Shown here: positions 26,080 to 33,589 of the stretch, piece by piece
Layout: each line of letters starts with the position of its first letter
Position numbering within the stretch: the stretch's first letter is position 1
Source: VYFG01 sp965248685
Lineage (GTDB): Bacteria > Pseudomonadota > Gammaproteobacteria > Arenicellales > Poriferihabitantaceae
Direction of reading: 5' to 3'
DNA: 64,000 nt
Assembly (NCBI GenBank): GCA_965248685.1
Contig: CBDFKC010000003.1
Span: forward strand, 3,006,550-3,070,549
The notes under the pieces: generated by a model
What the model saw: only the letters and a program-made list of their open reading frames with translations
Told to the model about the DNA's origin: nothing
The model's database searches: none
Program-made: the position numbers and the translations under genes

Positions 26080-26457
26080 ATGTTAACGTTGGTATCTACT
26101 CCACTCCCTGAGTTTCATCAGAAATTAATCCGGCTGCTGGGTTATGTTGATACCGTGTCGCTACTGTCGAATTATGGCGGCACTCGTATTTACATTCCTT
26201 GTGTTCCTGATCAAACGTTGAATCTGAAAGGTACGATCTCAGATGAATCTATTAAACGGTTGTGTGCGGTGTATGGATCCAACCGAATCTATCTACCAAA
26301 ATTGGACAAGCTAACCGTGACAGAGCGCAACCGTGAAATCCTACGCCAGCTTTCGGCAGGGACAAGGACAAAGGAAATAGCAAGGAAATTTAAGTTATCA
26401 GTGAGACAAGTTCGCCGCGTAAAAAATAACAAAAGCGGACACGTTTTGCCCTATTAA
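26080..26457 (+). CDS. mor: Mor/C-like activator of late transcription
   Basis: A 125-residue protein. Its C-terminal half has the Mor/C family helix-turn-helix: RNREILRQLSAGTRTKEIARK then FKLSVRQVRRVKNN. The N-terminal half (LIRLLGYVDTVSLLSNYGGTRIYIPC and VCGSNRIYLPKL-like strands) corresponds to the dimerisation part with the 'G-G-x-x-x-Y-I-P' signature. Mor and C activate middle and late promoters by binding dyad sites near -50 with sigma70 RNA polymerase. Only one such gene is present, so it probably does both jobs. Its last eight codons contain the 20-bp late motif, which places the promoter of the lysis operon inside the gene's end. Confidence 0.8.
   Translation: MLTLVSTPLPEFHQKLIRLLGYVDTVSLLSNYGGTRIYIPCVPDQTLNLKGTISDESIKRLCAVYGSNRIYLPKLDKLTVTERNREILRQLSAGTRTKEIARKFKLSVRQVRRVKNNKSGHVLPY
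26435..26454 (+). promoter_or_regulatory. Late-promoter motif copy 3 (rightward lysis/packaging operon)
   Basis: An exact GCGGACACGTTTTGCCCTAT on the plus strand, within the end of the mor-like gene and 53 bp upstream of the endolysin start. In Mu, Plys lies directly downstream of C in the same way. Copy 1 and this copy share a few more flanking bases (A run before, TT after) than copy 2. Confidence 0.6.
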
Positions 26458-26506
26458 AACCATCACTTTTTGATCAGTATGCTCGAAACATTTTCGAGGA
26501 CTGATC

Positions 26507-26974
26507 ATGCAACTGACCAAACATTTTCGACTGGAGGAGTTCACCAGGTCGAATACCGCCGCCAGAAAGGGAATCAATAACAAGCCTGGTCAAGCACAGC
26601 ATAGCAACCTGATTGAGATCCTTGCGCCGAATATGGAATTGGTTCGGCGAGTGCTGGGATTTCCAATCACCGTCACTTCAGGTTATCGATCACCGGCTCT
26701 AAATGACGAAGTGGGCGGAGATGAAAACTCCAAACACATGTCAGGTCGCGCTGCTGATTTTGTTTGTCCGCAATTTGGCACGCCTGCCCAAATTATCCGT
26801 GAACTCTACTCAAGTTGCGTGCCGTTCTCGAACATTATCGAGGAGTACGGCGAGTGGGTTCACATCAGTTTTCCAGAGAGAGTAGTCGTTCGAACGGTAA
26901 GAATGGCCAAAGAGGATGCCTCAGGCAAAGTTTCTTATCCCCAAATTAATCTCGGCCCCCTGGCCACCGCATAG
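26507..26974 (+). CDS. Endolysin, M15-family peptidase
   Basis: A 155-residue peptidase of the M15A type, with zinc ligands His77 and Asp84 in SKHMSGRAADF and His119 in EWVHISF, plus VTSGYRSPALNDEVGG upstream. It is expected to cut peptide cross-links in peptidoglycan. No signal peptide is present, so it would need a holin, for which membrane proteins at 28074, 30643 and 31072 are candidates. It is the first gene after the late motif, preceded by a GAGG ribosome site. Confidence 0.85.
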   Translation: MQLTKHFRLEEFTRSNTAARKGINNKPGQAQHSNLIEILAPNMELVRRVLGFPITVTSGYRSPALNDEVGGDENSKHMSGRAADFVCPQFGTPAQIIRELYSSCVPFSNIIEEYGEWVHISFPERVVVRTVRMAKEDASGKVSYPQINLGPLATA

Positions 26975-26983
26975 GAAATCATC

Positions 26984-27517
26984 ATGAAAAAATTATTCGG
27001 CATCGCGACCATGATCGCGATTTCAGCATCACTCGTTGGCTGTAACTCAATGGGTGCCCGATACAACGCGTCATACGAGGGTTACAACATTTCGTATATG
27101 GACTGTATCGACAACGATAAGCACGTGGTGTCGTTTACTCCCGATGGTGCAACTGCGCCCGTAGAACTCAAGCTCGCCGCTGGCAACTGTGATCGCATTG
27201 CCGCACCGGATCACGAGCTCGAATACATCGGTCCCATCGTATCCAACCTGGGCAGTGCTCTGATTGGCGCAGCGGCGACCGTCTATCGGGTTAAAAAGGA
27301 TGCGTCCACACGCACTGCGCTCGCGCGTGAAGACCGATTGCGGGACGAGGCTCAGTATGTTGCTTTTATTGAGACGACGCGTAATAACGGCAACGAGCAG
27401 CTGGGCGCAGTCATTAATGAGTTGATTGGCAAATTCCCAACACTCTCAGAACCTGAATCCGAAAGTCCGGGAGCTGTCGACGCTGGTTTTCCGGAACTCT
27501 CTGAGGAATTCGAATAA
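26984..27517 (+). CDS. Phage lipoprotein, unknown (spanin-like candidate)
   Basis: A 177-residue protein with a lipoprotein signal: MKKLFGIATMIAISASLVGC, lipobox LVGC with Cys20. The mature part has one more hydrophobic stretch (IVSNLGSALIGAAATVYRV, about 85-105) and an acidic, probably flexible C-terminus. It lies right after the endolysin. An outer-membrane lipoprotein in a lysis cassette suggests an o-spanin-like role, but it is larger than usual for that class. It shares one base with the next gene. Confidence 0.55.
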   Translation: MKKLFGIATMIAISASLVGCNSMGARYNASYEGYNISYMDCIDNDKHVVSFTPDGATAPVELKLAAGNCDRIAAPDHELEYIGPIVSNLGSALIGAAATVYRVKKDASTRTALAREDRLRDEAQYVAFIETTRNNGNEQLGAVINELIGKFPTLSEPESESPGAVDAGFPELSEEFE

Positions 27518-28077
27518 TGGCCAAGTCTCCAAAGAAATCACTTACCGCCCGTTTCGGCCTTCCTGCCGTTTTAGTTGCTGGCCTGGGCGGTGGCGTTGTA
27601 GTTGACGAATTGCGTGACACTGGCGAACCAGCGGCCACTGAACTTTCATCAGAGAATATCCTCGACCTTGTCGATCAGCGATTAGAGCCTTTGTTCGAAA
27701 AATCACTGGAGGAAGTCCTGGATCAGACGGAATCCGAGAGCGCTGAATTCACCGTAGCGCCACAGGTCATTTATAGAAATGGGCCGAATGATCCAGTCGA
27801 CAAGGCGCTGCGCGATGGTTGGAACGTGCTCTACCTCGAGAGCGCGCCAATTGTCCAGGGTGCCATGAAGTCCATGCTGCGGGATACCACGACCAATGCT
27901 GATGCGATCACCCATGTCCACTCAATGGCGGTTCAGATTGTAGAGCTCGAGCAGTCTCTGCGCGATCTCATGGCCCAAGTGAAGAAACGAGAGGCGGTTC
28001 CAAAGCTTTCAGCCAGGGAGCGATTCCTTCAGGCACGTTCGGCATATATAGCCGAGCGCGAAAAGGTGCAGCCATGA
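27517..28077 (+). CDS. Membrane-anchored lysis-cassette protein, unknown
   Basis: A 186-residue protein with a basic N-terminus and a hydrophobic anchor (FGLPAVLVAGLGGGVVV, about 13-29), followed by a charged, helical, probably periplasmic domain. The topology (short cytoplasmic end, one anchor, long helical ectodomain) is that of an inner-membrane spanin. The order lipoprotein then anchored protein is unusual for spanins, so the call stays tentative. It overlaps the next gene by 4 bp. Confidence 0.45.
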   Translation: MAKSPKKSLTARFGLPAVLVAGLGGGVVVDELRDTGEPAATELSSENILDLVDQRLEPLFEKSLEEVLDQTESESAEFTVAPQVIYRNGPNDPVDKALRDGWNVLYLESAPIVQGAMKSMLRDTTTNADAITHVHSMAVQIVELEQSLRDLMAQVKKREAVPKLSARERFLQARSAYIAEREKVQP

Positions 28078-28382
28078 CGACCGACAATGACGGCGTTATA
28101 GAGCCCGCACCTGAGCGAGTCCAAGAATTACCAGATTCTGTGCGACGGCATCTACGGGACAACAGCAACCTGGAAACTGTAGAGTTTCTAAAAGGGTACC
28201 GGACCAAGATATTTATTTGGTTGACCGGCGTGCAACCGCTGCTCGGATATCTCGGTTTTCAATTAGATATCGAAAATATTAAGGCAGTGGCCGCGCAGTA
28301 TCCGGTCACCGCTCTCGTCCTTCAACTGGTGATCATGGTCGCCGCCCACTATTACAGGAGTAAATCTGATGAAAATGAATAG
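28074..28382 (+). CDS. Holin-like small membrane protein
   Basis: A 102-residue protein with a polar N-terminal 45 residues and two hydrophobic segments (IFIWLTGVQPLLGYLGF and YPVTALVLQLVIMVAAHYY). It ends in a charged tail. Size, topology and neighbourhood to the endolysin fit a holin or a holin-related protein. Other candidates occur in the same operon. It overlaps the next lipoprotein gene by 14 bp. Confidence 0.5.
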   Translation: MTTDNDGVIEPAPERVQELPDSVRRHLRDNSNLETVEFLKGYRTKIFIWLTGVQPLLGYLGFQLDIENIKAVAAQYPVTALVLQLVIMVAAHYYRSKSDENE

Positions 28383-28965
28383 TCGACATATTTTTAGTTG
28401 TGCCATCGTTGTTGCATTAACCATGATGGCTGGCTGTCAATCAAAGCTTGTTAATACTGTGCGCGACGCTCTACCAGACAGCAAGACGTTACTCAATGTC
28501 GCTGAGACGTCCGCAGCGATCACCAACCTGCGGCAATCGTACATCTTGGCGCGTAGTGCGGTCCGTGAGAACCGTGCGATTTTCAGCGATAGCGAGTGGC
28601 AGATTTTGGAACGGGGCAATGAATCGATTATCGATTTGGATGCAAAAATCCAAGCGCTAAAAAGACAGCGACCAGGTGCAACCATGTTGGTGACCTCGAC
28701 GGAATTGCTGGAATTGATAATACCGGTTCGGGATGCGATCAAGGATATGACCATCGTGCTCGATAATCATTTGCCAGAATTACCCAAGGCAACACAATTT
28801 GCTTATCTTGATGCCAGTCGAAACTTCGCCAAAATCGATGGCCAACTTGATCGGATTCTCAGCACCAAGGACAGACGGGTCAAGGCACAAATGCTCATTG
28901 ATTTTCTCAAGGTCGCTGCCAGGCTGGTAGGCGTGGCACAAATTGTCCTGGAGAAAACAGAATGA
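28369..28965 (+). CDS. Second phage lipoprotein, unknown
   Basis: A 198-residue protein with a signal ending in lipobox MAGC (MNSRHIFSCAIVVALTMMAGC). The mature part is helical and polar, with LAR-, LER- and LKR-type heptads over residues 60-110 and another helical stretch at the end. It shares operon position with the first lipoprotein but no clear sequence similarity. It could be an outer-membrane spanin partner or a superinfection-exclusion lipoprotein; neither is proven. Confidence 0.5.
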   Translation: MKMNSRHIFSCAIVVALTMMAGCQSKLVNTVRDALPDSKTLLNVAETSAAITNLRQSYILARSAVRENRAIFSDSEWQILERGNESIIDLDAKIQALKRQRPGATMLVTSTELLELIIPVRDAIKDMTIVLDNHLPELPKATQFAYLDASRNFAKIDGQLDRILSTKDRRVKAQMLIDFLKVAARLVGVAQIVLEKTE

Positions 28966-29669
28966 ATATTCGACAGGCTTCCAAGGGGAAGATGGTGGTG
29001 TTTGTCTTTCTCGCGTTGGTTTCGATCAGCGCGAGTTTTTTCAATTCCGCCATCGCCCTGGACTGTAGCGAAGAATATAACCGCTCCTGTTACAAACACT
29101 GGACCGATGATGATCGGGACGGTCAGAACACAAGGGAAGAGGCGCTTGAGCGAGAGAGCCTGGTTCCCGTTACTTATAACGAAGCCGGTAAAATCATTGC
29201 GGGTCTTTGGCTTAGCACGTATGACGGTACGATCCACACCGAACCCGGAACACTGGATCTTGATCACATCATCGCGCTAGGTCACGTTCATCGCATCGGG
29301 GGTCAGTTTATGACACCAGAACAAAAACAGGCCATCGCAAACGATCCACTCAACTTAATTTTAGTGACTGCGGGATCCAATCGCCAAAAGTCTGACCATA
29401 GTGGCGGTCGCTGGATCATCCCCAATCTCGCCTGGCTCAGTGAATTTCTCGACCGCCAGCATCAGGTCAGAACCAAGTATCGGTTGATCTATGAGCCTTG
29501 TGAGCGCGACTCAATTCAGTTTGAGCGCTGGGTCGCCAAGCGGACGGAAAAAGGAATTCGTATTTACCGCGCCACGAACTACGAAGATACGGTGACTGAC
29601 TTGCTGGCTGACGGCACGCTCAAGCGAAAGTATGAAGCATGGAAAACCTGCCAGGAATCGATTGAGTGA
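28962..29669 (+). CDS. Exported HNH-type nuclease (DUF1524/GmrSD C-terminal-like)
   Basis: A 235-residue protein with an N-terminal hydrophobic segment (MVVFVFLALVSISASFFNSAIA) consistent with a signal peptide. The nuclease core follows: LDLDHIIALGH with Asp101-His102, then ANDPLNLILV with Asn131 and SNRQKSDHSGGRW with Asn140, Lys143 and Asp145. This order matches HNH nucleases of the DUF1524 type. Six cysteines suggest disulfides in the periplasm. Export is unusual for a phage nuclease: it might destroy incoming DNA of rival phages or host DNA released on lysis. Confidence 0.7.
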   Translation: MNIRQASKGKMVVFVFLALVSISASFFNSAIALDCSEEYNRSCYKHWTDDDRDGQNTREEALERESLVPVTYNEAGKIIAGLWLSTYDGTIHTEPGTLDLDHIIALGHVHRIGGQFMTPEQKQAIANDPLNLILVTAGSNRQKSDHSGGRWIIPNLAWLSEFLDRQHQVRTKYRLIYEPCERDSIQFERWVAKRTEKGIRIYRATNYEDTVTDLLADGTLKRKYEAWKTCQESIE

Positions 29670-30052
29670 ACTTCAATACCCGCCAATTCAAGAATCCTGA
29701 TGGCAAGAGCGTGACCATCAGAGTTGCTGAAGAGGCTTGTTTCAATTATTCGATGAGTGCCACGCTGGGTGCAATGGTCACCATTGAGAATGGTGTGTCG
29801 ATACTAGACTGTGCGATTGTAAATGCCCGCGCCCGATTAAAAGCCGGTTGCCGGATAGAGGAGCACGCACTCATCCGCAAAGGCGCAGAGGTTGGTCCAG
29901 GTGCCGTTGTTGGGAAACGGACCATTGTTGGAAAAGGGGCGCGAATCGATGCACGAGCGCGCATTCACGATCAAATTAACATTGGTGCCGGAGCGAGGAT
30001 CTCTGCTGCGGCACGCGTAGACCAAGACATCATGCCAGGGGGAAGATACTGA
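29666..30052 (+). CDS. Left-handed beta-helix (hexapeptide-repeat) protein
   Basis: A 128-residue protein starting with GTG in an overlap with the previous stop. Residues about 45-120 show repeated hexads with small residues at set positions (CAIVNA-RARLKA-GCRIEE-HALIRK-GAEVGP-GAVVGK-RTIVGK-GARIDA-RARIHD), the pattern of left-handed beta-helix acyltransferases and carbonic anhydrases. It lacks an obvious acyltransferase catalytic domain. It could be a structural helix or a metal-binding enzyme. The gene is unusual in a phage lysis operon. Confidence 0.6.
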   Translation: MNFNTRQFKNPDGKSVTIRVAEEACFNYSMSATLGAMVTIENGVSILDCAIVNARARLKAGCRIEEHALIRKGAEVGPGAVVGKRTIVGKGARIDARARIHDQINIGAGARISAAARVDQDIMPGGRY

Positions 30053-30630
30053 TGAAAAAAGTTTTAATTTGCACCTATGGTATCAACTCAAAGGGAAAAG
30101 GAATCAATCGACTAACGGATGCGCTAAAAGAGGATTACGACGAGATCCGAACCTATCACCATACCGTTCGACATTTTTACCACGGCTGGTCCTGGAATAG
30201 CGTTGTTAACGATGCGGTTGGGGTAATTAAGATTGCCAGCGAATACGATCATCCAGTCGATATTTGCGGTCACTCACATGGTGCATTGATTATGAACCGT
30301 GCTATGTGGCTTGGTTTGGAAGTGCGGAATGCCTATTTTTTCGGGGCAGCAATGTCTAGCGACCAGGAGCCGTATCACTTCTACGAGGCCGAGCACATAT
30401 ACAACTATCACAATGTAGATGATCGAGCACTGAAATTCGGCGCGTTACTGCCGAAGCACCTATATGGGAGCATGGGTATTCAAGGCTATCGCGGAGTACC
30501 GAGGGTGCCGACTCTCCATGACTTCAGTATGAGAATGGGCAAGGGTTGGCTACGTCACTCTGGTTATTTTGACCCGGAGAATATTCCGCGTCTCAGGCAC
30601 TCCATGCTGACCGGCACTCCCATCGATTAA
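30052..30630 (+). CDS. Alpha/beta-hydrolase-like protein
   Basis: A 192-residue protein with the nucleophile elbow GHSHG at residues 73-77 (Ser75) after a beta strand (PVDIC), preceded by the strand KKVLICTYGINSKGKG at the N-terminus. This matches lipase/esterase-type alpha/beta hydrolases, with likely acid/His residues in YNYHNVDDRALKFG and VPTLHDFSM. It is shorter than most family members and lacks a lid. The substrate is unknown. In a lysis operon, an esterase acting on an envelope or surface-polymer ester is a reasonable idea. Confidence 0.6.
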   Translation: MKKVLICTYGINSKGKGINRLTDALKEDYDEIRTYHHTVRHFYHGWSWNSVVNDAVGVIKIASEYDHPVDICGHSHGALIMNRAMWLGLEVRNAYFFGAAMSSDQEPYHFYEAEHIYNYHNVDDRALKFGALLPKHLYGSMGIQGYRGVPRVPTLHDFSMRMGKGWLRHSGYFDPENIPRLRHSMLTGTPID

Positions 30631-30642
30631 TCGGGATGCATC

Positions 30643-30873
30643 ATGGCTGATGACAAAATCGAGTATCAACTTGAGCAGATTGAAAAGCGACTGGATGCCA
30701 TTCAAAAAGAATCGGTCCCGCGAGAACTGTTCGATATTTTTGTGGTGGAGGTCAAAGTTATCTCGGAGCAGCTGCGCCAAACTAACAAATTTCGATGGAT
30801 GTTCACTGGGGCCATTTTCCTGATCCCAACAGTCATCGGTGTTCTGGCTAATCTGAATAAGCTATTGCCATGA
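30643..30873 (+). CDS. XhlA-like small coiled-coil membrane protein
   Basis: A 76-residue protein with a charged N-terminal coiled coil (IEYQLEQIEKRLDAIQKE), then a short linker and one hydrophobic helix near the C-terminus (MFTGAIFLIPTVIGVLANL). The layout is that of XhlA-type haemolysin/holin helper proteins. It is a candidate accessory to a holin. It overlaps the next gene by 4 bp. Confidence 0.55.
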   Translation: MADDKIEYQLEQIEKRLDAIQKESVPRELFDIFVVEVKVISEQLRQTNKFRWMFTGAIFLIPTVIGVLANLNKLLP

Positions 30874-31079
30874 CGATTGGGCTACAAATTCTTGGTTGTG
30901 TATTGATGTTGGGATTCTTGTATTTGGTGTGGCGACAGGGTCGACGGGAGAATTCGACAATCTGTCGATTAGACCGCCTTCAAAAATTCGGAGCGCGGAT
31001 TGCTGATTCGAACGTCGAATACGAAAATATTAGCGCCAGGCAAGAACTGGGGATGCTGGGGAAAAAGAAAAATGTTTAG
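30870..31079 (+). CDS. Small single-pass membrane protein
   Basis: A 69-residue protein with an N-terminal anchor (MTIGLQILGCVLMLGFLYLVW) followed by a basic, charged tail. The topology would suit an i-spanin, an Rz-like protein or a holin regulator. It overlaps the following membrane-protein gene by 8 bp, which supports expression. No family was recognised. Confidence 0.5.
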   Translation: MTIGLQILGCVLMLGFLYLVWRQGRRENSTICRLDRLQKFGARIADSNVEYENISARQELGMLGKKKNV

Positions 31080-31452
31080 TTGGGAAGTAACACAGGAGAT
31101 GTTCTACGCGATCTGGTTCACTGTTGGACTTGGTGTCAGCTTAAGTGCGCTTACAGGTACATTGGAAGCATATCGAGAAGATGGGTTTAACCCGCCTTTT
31201 CGGATTCTATTGGGGATCTTTCTGTCTTGGAGCGGTGAAACACTCGCGCGAGGGTACTTTTTACTTTTCCTTATCCAAGGATCTTTTGCCTGGCTAACGA
31301 TTACGCTGATATCACCGATTATCGTTTTTTCCGCCGTTCTCATTGTAGCGGGTGGCTGCTTTCATAAGCACACACTCGACAAAAAGTGGATCCGTTGGTT
31401 GGTCGGCGGCATTGCTTTCGCGGTGCTGCTCGAAATTCTAAAAATAACATAA
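31072..31452 (+). CDS. Multi-pass membrane protein, unknown (holin candidate)
   Basis: The ATG at 31072 (MFSWEVTQEMFYAIW) gives 126 residues; the frame is open from 31000 but the upstream part is in the previous gene. About four hydrophobic segments are visible (AIWFTVGLGVSLSAL, ILLGIFLSW, LISPIIVFSAVLIVAGG, WLVGGIAFAVLLEIL). It is the last gene before the packaging genes. A class I-type holin or a membrane-modifying conversion protein is possible. Confidence 0.5.
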   Translation: MFSWEVTQEMFYAIWFTVGLGVSLSALTGTLEAYREDGFNPPFRILLGIFLSWSGETLARGYFLLFLIQGSFAWLTITLISPIIVFSAVLIVAGGCFHKHTLDKKWIRWLVGGIAFAVLLEILKIT

Positions 31453-31460
31453 AAATTCCG

Positions 31461-31976
31461 ATGGCGTATTCACAAGAAATAGTCAACAAGGTGCGGACCA
31501 ACTACGTGCGTCATGCACTACCTCTCCGGCAGGCAGCAGAGAAAAACGGCATCCCTTACAACACCGTGCGTGCGTGGAAACGCAAAGCGAAGGATGATGG
31601 CGATGATTGGGATACGGCGCGGAGTGCGTCACGATTGCTGCAAGGCGGTGCATCTGAGGTCGCCGCTGCATTCATGGACGACTTCGTCAAGATCTATCAT
31701 GCCACGGTTAAAAAGCTGAACGTGATGATGGAAGAAGACGACGATTATGATCCTATCATTATCGCCGAGTCGCTTTCCAAAATGGCCGATGCCTGGGCCA
31801 AGACAATGGGAACCATGAGCAAGGGCAAACCCCAGCTCAATAAATTGTCCATCGCTTTCGAAGTAATCGAGCAATTCAACGCGTGGATCCGTGAATATGA
31901 TCCGGCCAAGGCGACCGAATGGGTTAATTTAATGGAGCCGTTCTCTGCCCATCTGACCAAGTTCATGGGCAAATAA
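31461..31976 (+). CDS. Terminase small subunit (DUF1804/Mu gp27-like)
   Basis: The ATG at 31461 is chosen (171 residues, MAYSQEIVNKVRTNYVRHAL); the frame extends to 31386 into the previous gene. The N-terminus is a helix-turn-helix (LPLRQAAEKNGIPYNTVRAWKRKA) like those of small terminase subunits, followed by a helical oligomerisation region. It recognises phage DNA for packaging. It shares one base with the large subunit gene that follows. Confidence 0.8.
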   Translation: MAYSQEIVNKVRTNYVRHALPLRQAAEKNGIPYNTVRAWKRKAKDDGDDWDTARSASRLLQGGASEVAAAFMDDFVKIYHATVKKLNVMMEEDDDYDPIIIAESLSKMADAWAKTMGTMSKGKPQLNKLSIAFEVIEQFNAWIREYDPAKATEWVNLMEPFSAHLTKFMGK

Positions 31977-33589
31977 TGAAGCTCGTCACAGACATTCAGT
32001 TTCTCAAACAGGTTGCGGAATTTGCAGACCAGCAGCGGCGCCTGATTGAAACCGAGGTCGAGGGCTTTCCGATCAATGCCGAAGCGACCAAGCAACGGGT
32101 TGAGCGAAATAAAAAGGATTTTCGGGAATTTTCGCACACTTATTTCCCGCACTATATCAAGGGCAACGATTCACTCTTTCACGAGTTTGTCTATGGGACT
32201 GTGCCGGACCTCATTGATCAAAAGGACGGTGTTAAGGAAGCTATCGCCGCGCCACGAGGCGAGGCCAAATCAACCATTTTCAGCATGATCCTCGTGATTT
32301 GGGTCATTGTCACTGAGCGCAAGTGGTTCCCAATTATTGTGATGGATGCCTTTGACCAGGCAGCACTCGCCCTCGAAGGAATCAAAGCTGAGTTTGAAAG
32401 CAATCCGAGATTGCAACAAGACTATCCGAAGGTGATGGGAAAAGGCGATACCTGGCAGGTCGGTGATATTGTGACGAACAATAATCGACGGGTGCAGGTT
32501 GCTGGATCCAATAAGAAAATCCGAGGACGTAAGCACGGTCCCCATCGACCGGATCTCGTTATCTGCGACGATATCGAAAACGACGAAAACGTGAAGTCGC
32601 CCAAACAGCGTAACAAGCTGGAGTCAATGATCAAAAAGGCCGTGCTGAAACTGGGTCCGCCAGACGGATCGATGGATATATTTATCATTGGTACCGTGCT
32701 CCACTATGACAGTGTGCTCAGTCGATTTCTTAAAAGCCCTGCCTGGGGTAGCCACAAATTCAAGGCACTTCCAACACTTCCAGATCGGATGGATCTATGG
32801 GACAAATTTGAAGAACTATTTTTGAACGAGGGCAAGGACGAAGCGCTTCGGTATTACCATCGGCGTAAAAAGAAAATGGACGAGGGTGCCATAGTGAGTT
32901 GGCCAGGCACGCGGGATCTCGTCATGCTGATGATTATCAGAGCAGAGGATCACCACTCGTTTGATTCGGAATATCAGAATGACCCAACCGACTCCGAGAA
33001 TTCACCGTTTAAAGATTTGGTCTACTGGGTCCATGAGGATAAAAAGTGGTTGTTTTATGGTGCATGTGATCCCAGCATGGGCAAGCGAAATGTTAATCGA
33101 GATCCAGCAGCCATTCTCATCGGCGGAATTAACCGAAAGATTGGAAAACTTGATGTAGTTGAGGCGAGGATCGCCCGGATGGTACCGGATTTGATTATCA
33201 ATACGATTATCGAATTGCAGCGTGAGTACGCCTGTTTGTTATGGGCGATTGAGGCGGTTCAATTTCAGGAATTCATGATGACCGAATTGGTCAAGCGGTC
33301 GGCGACAGCACGTTGTCCGGTACCAGCACGAGGCATTGTTCCCCACATAGACAAAGAACTTCGAATCCAATCATTGCAGCCACATACTGCTAACGGATTG
33401 ATTCGATTTCACCATTCGCACCGTCAGCTGCTTGAACAAATGCAACACTGGCCGGAAGCGGATCACGATGATGGTCCTGATGCCTTGCAAATGCTGTGGC
33501 AACTGGCCGTTGGCGGTGCGGGTCAAGTACCGAATATTCAAAGCCGTGGATCCGGCCCAAGTCAAGAGAGAATGCTAAATGGCTACTGA
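31976..33589 (+). CDS. Terminase large subunit
   Basis: A 537-residue packaging motor with ATPase and nuclease halves. Walker A-like APRGEAKST lies at residues 92-100, Walker B LVICDDIE at 194-201. The C-terminal RNase-H-type nuclease has GACDPSMGK as first acidic motif and DHDDGPDALQML as last. It corresponds to Mu gp28 by position. Mu packages by headful from the left end with some flanking host DNA; the same is expected here. No interruption is seen. Confidence 0.92.
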   Translation: MKLVTDIQFLKQVAEFADQQRRLIETEVEGFPINAEATKQRVERNKKDFREFSHTYFPHYIKGNDSLFHEFVYGTVPDLIDQKDGVKEAIAAPRGEAKSTIFSMILVIWVIVTERKWFPIIVMDAFDQAALALEGIKAEFESNPRLQQDYPKVMGKGDTWQVGDIVTNNNRRVQVAGSNKKIRGRKHGPHRPDLVICDDIENDENVKSPKQRNKLESMIKKAVLKLGPPDGSMDIFIIGTVLHYDSVLSRFLKSPAWGSHKFKALPTLPDRMDLWDKFEELFLNEGKDEALRYYHRRKKKMDEGAIVSWPGTRDLVMLMIIRAEDHHSFDSEYQNDPTDSENSPFKDLVYWVHEDKKWLFYGACDPSMGKRNVNRDPAAILIGGINRKIGKLDVVEARIARMVPDLIINTIIELQREYACLLWAIEAVQFQEFMMTELVKRSATARCPVPARGIVPHIDKELRIQSLQPHTANGLIRFHHSHRQLLEQMQHWPEADHDDGPDALQMLWQLAVGGAGQVPNIQSRGSGPSQERMLNGY

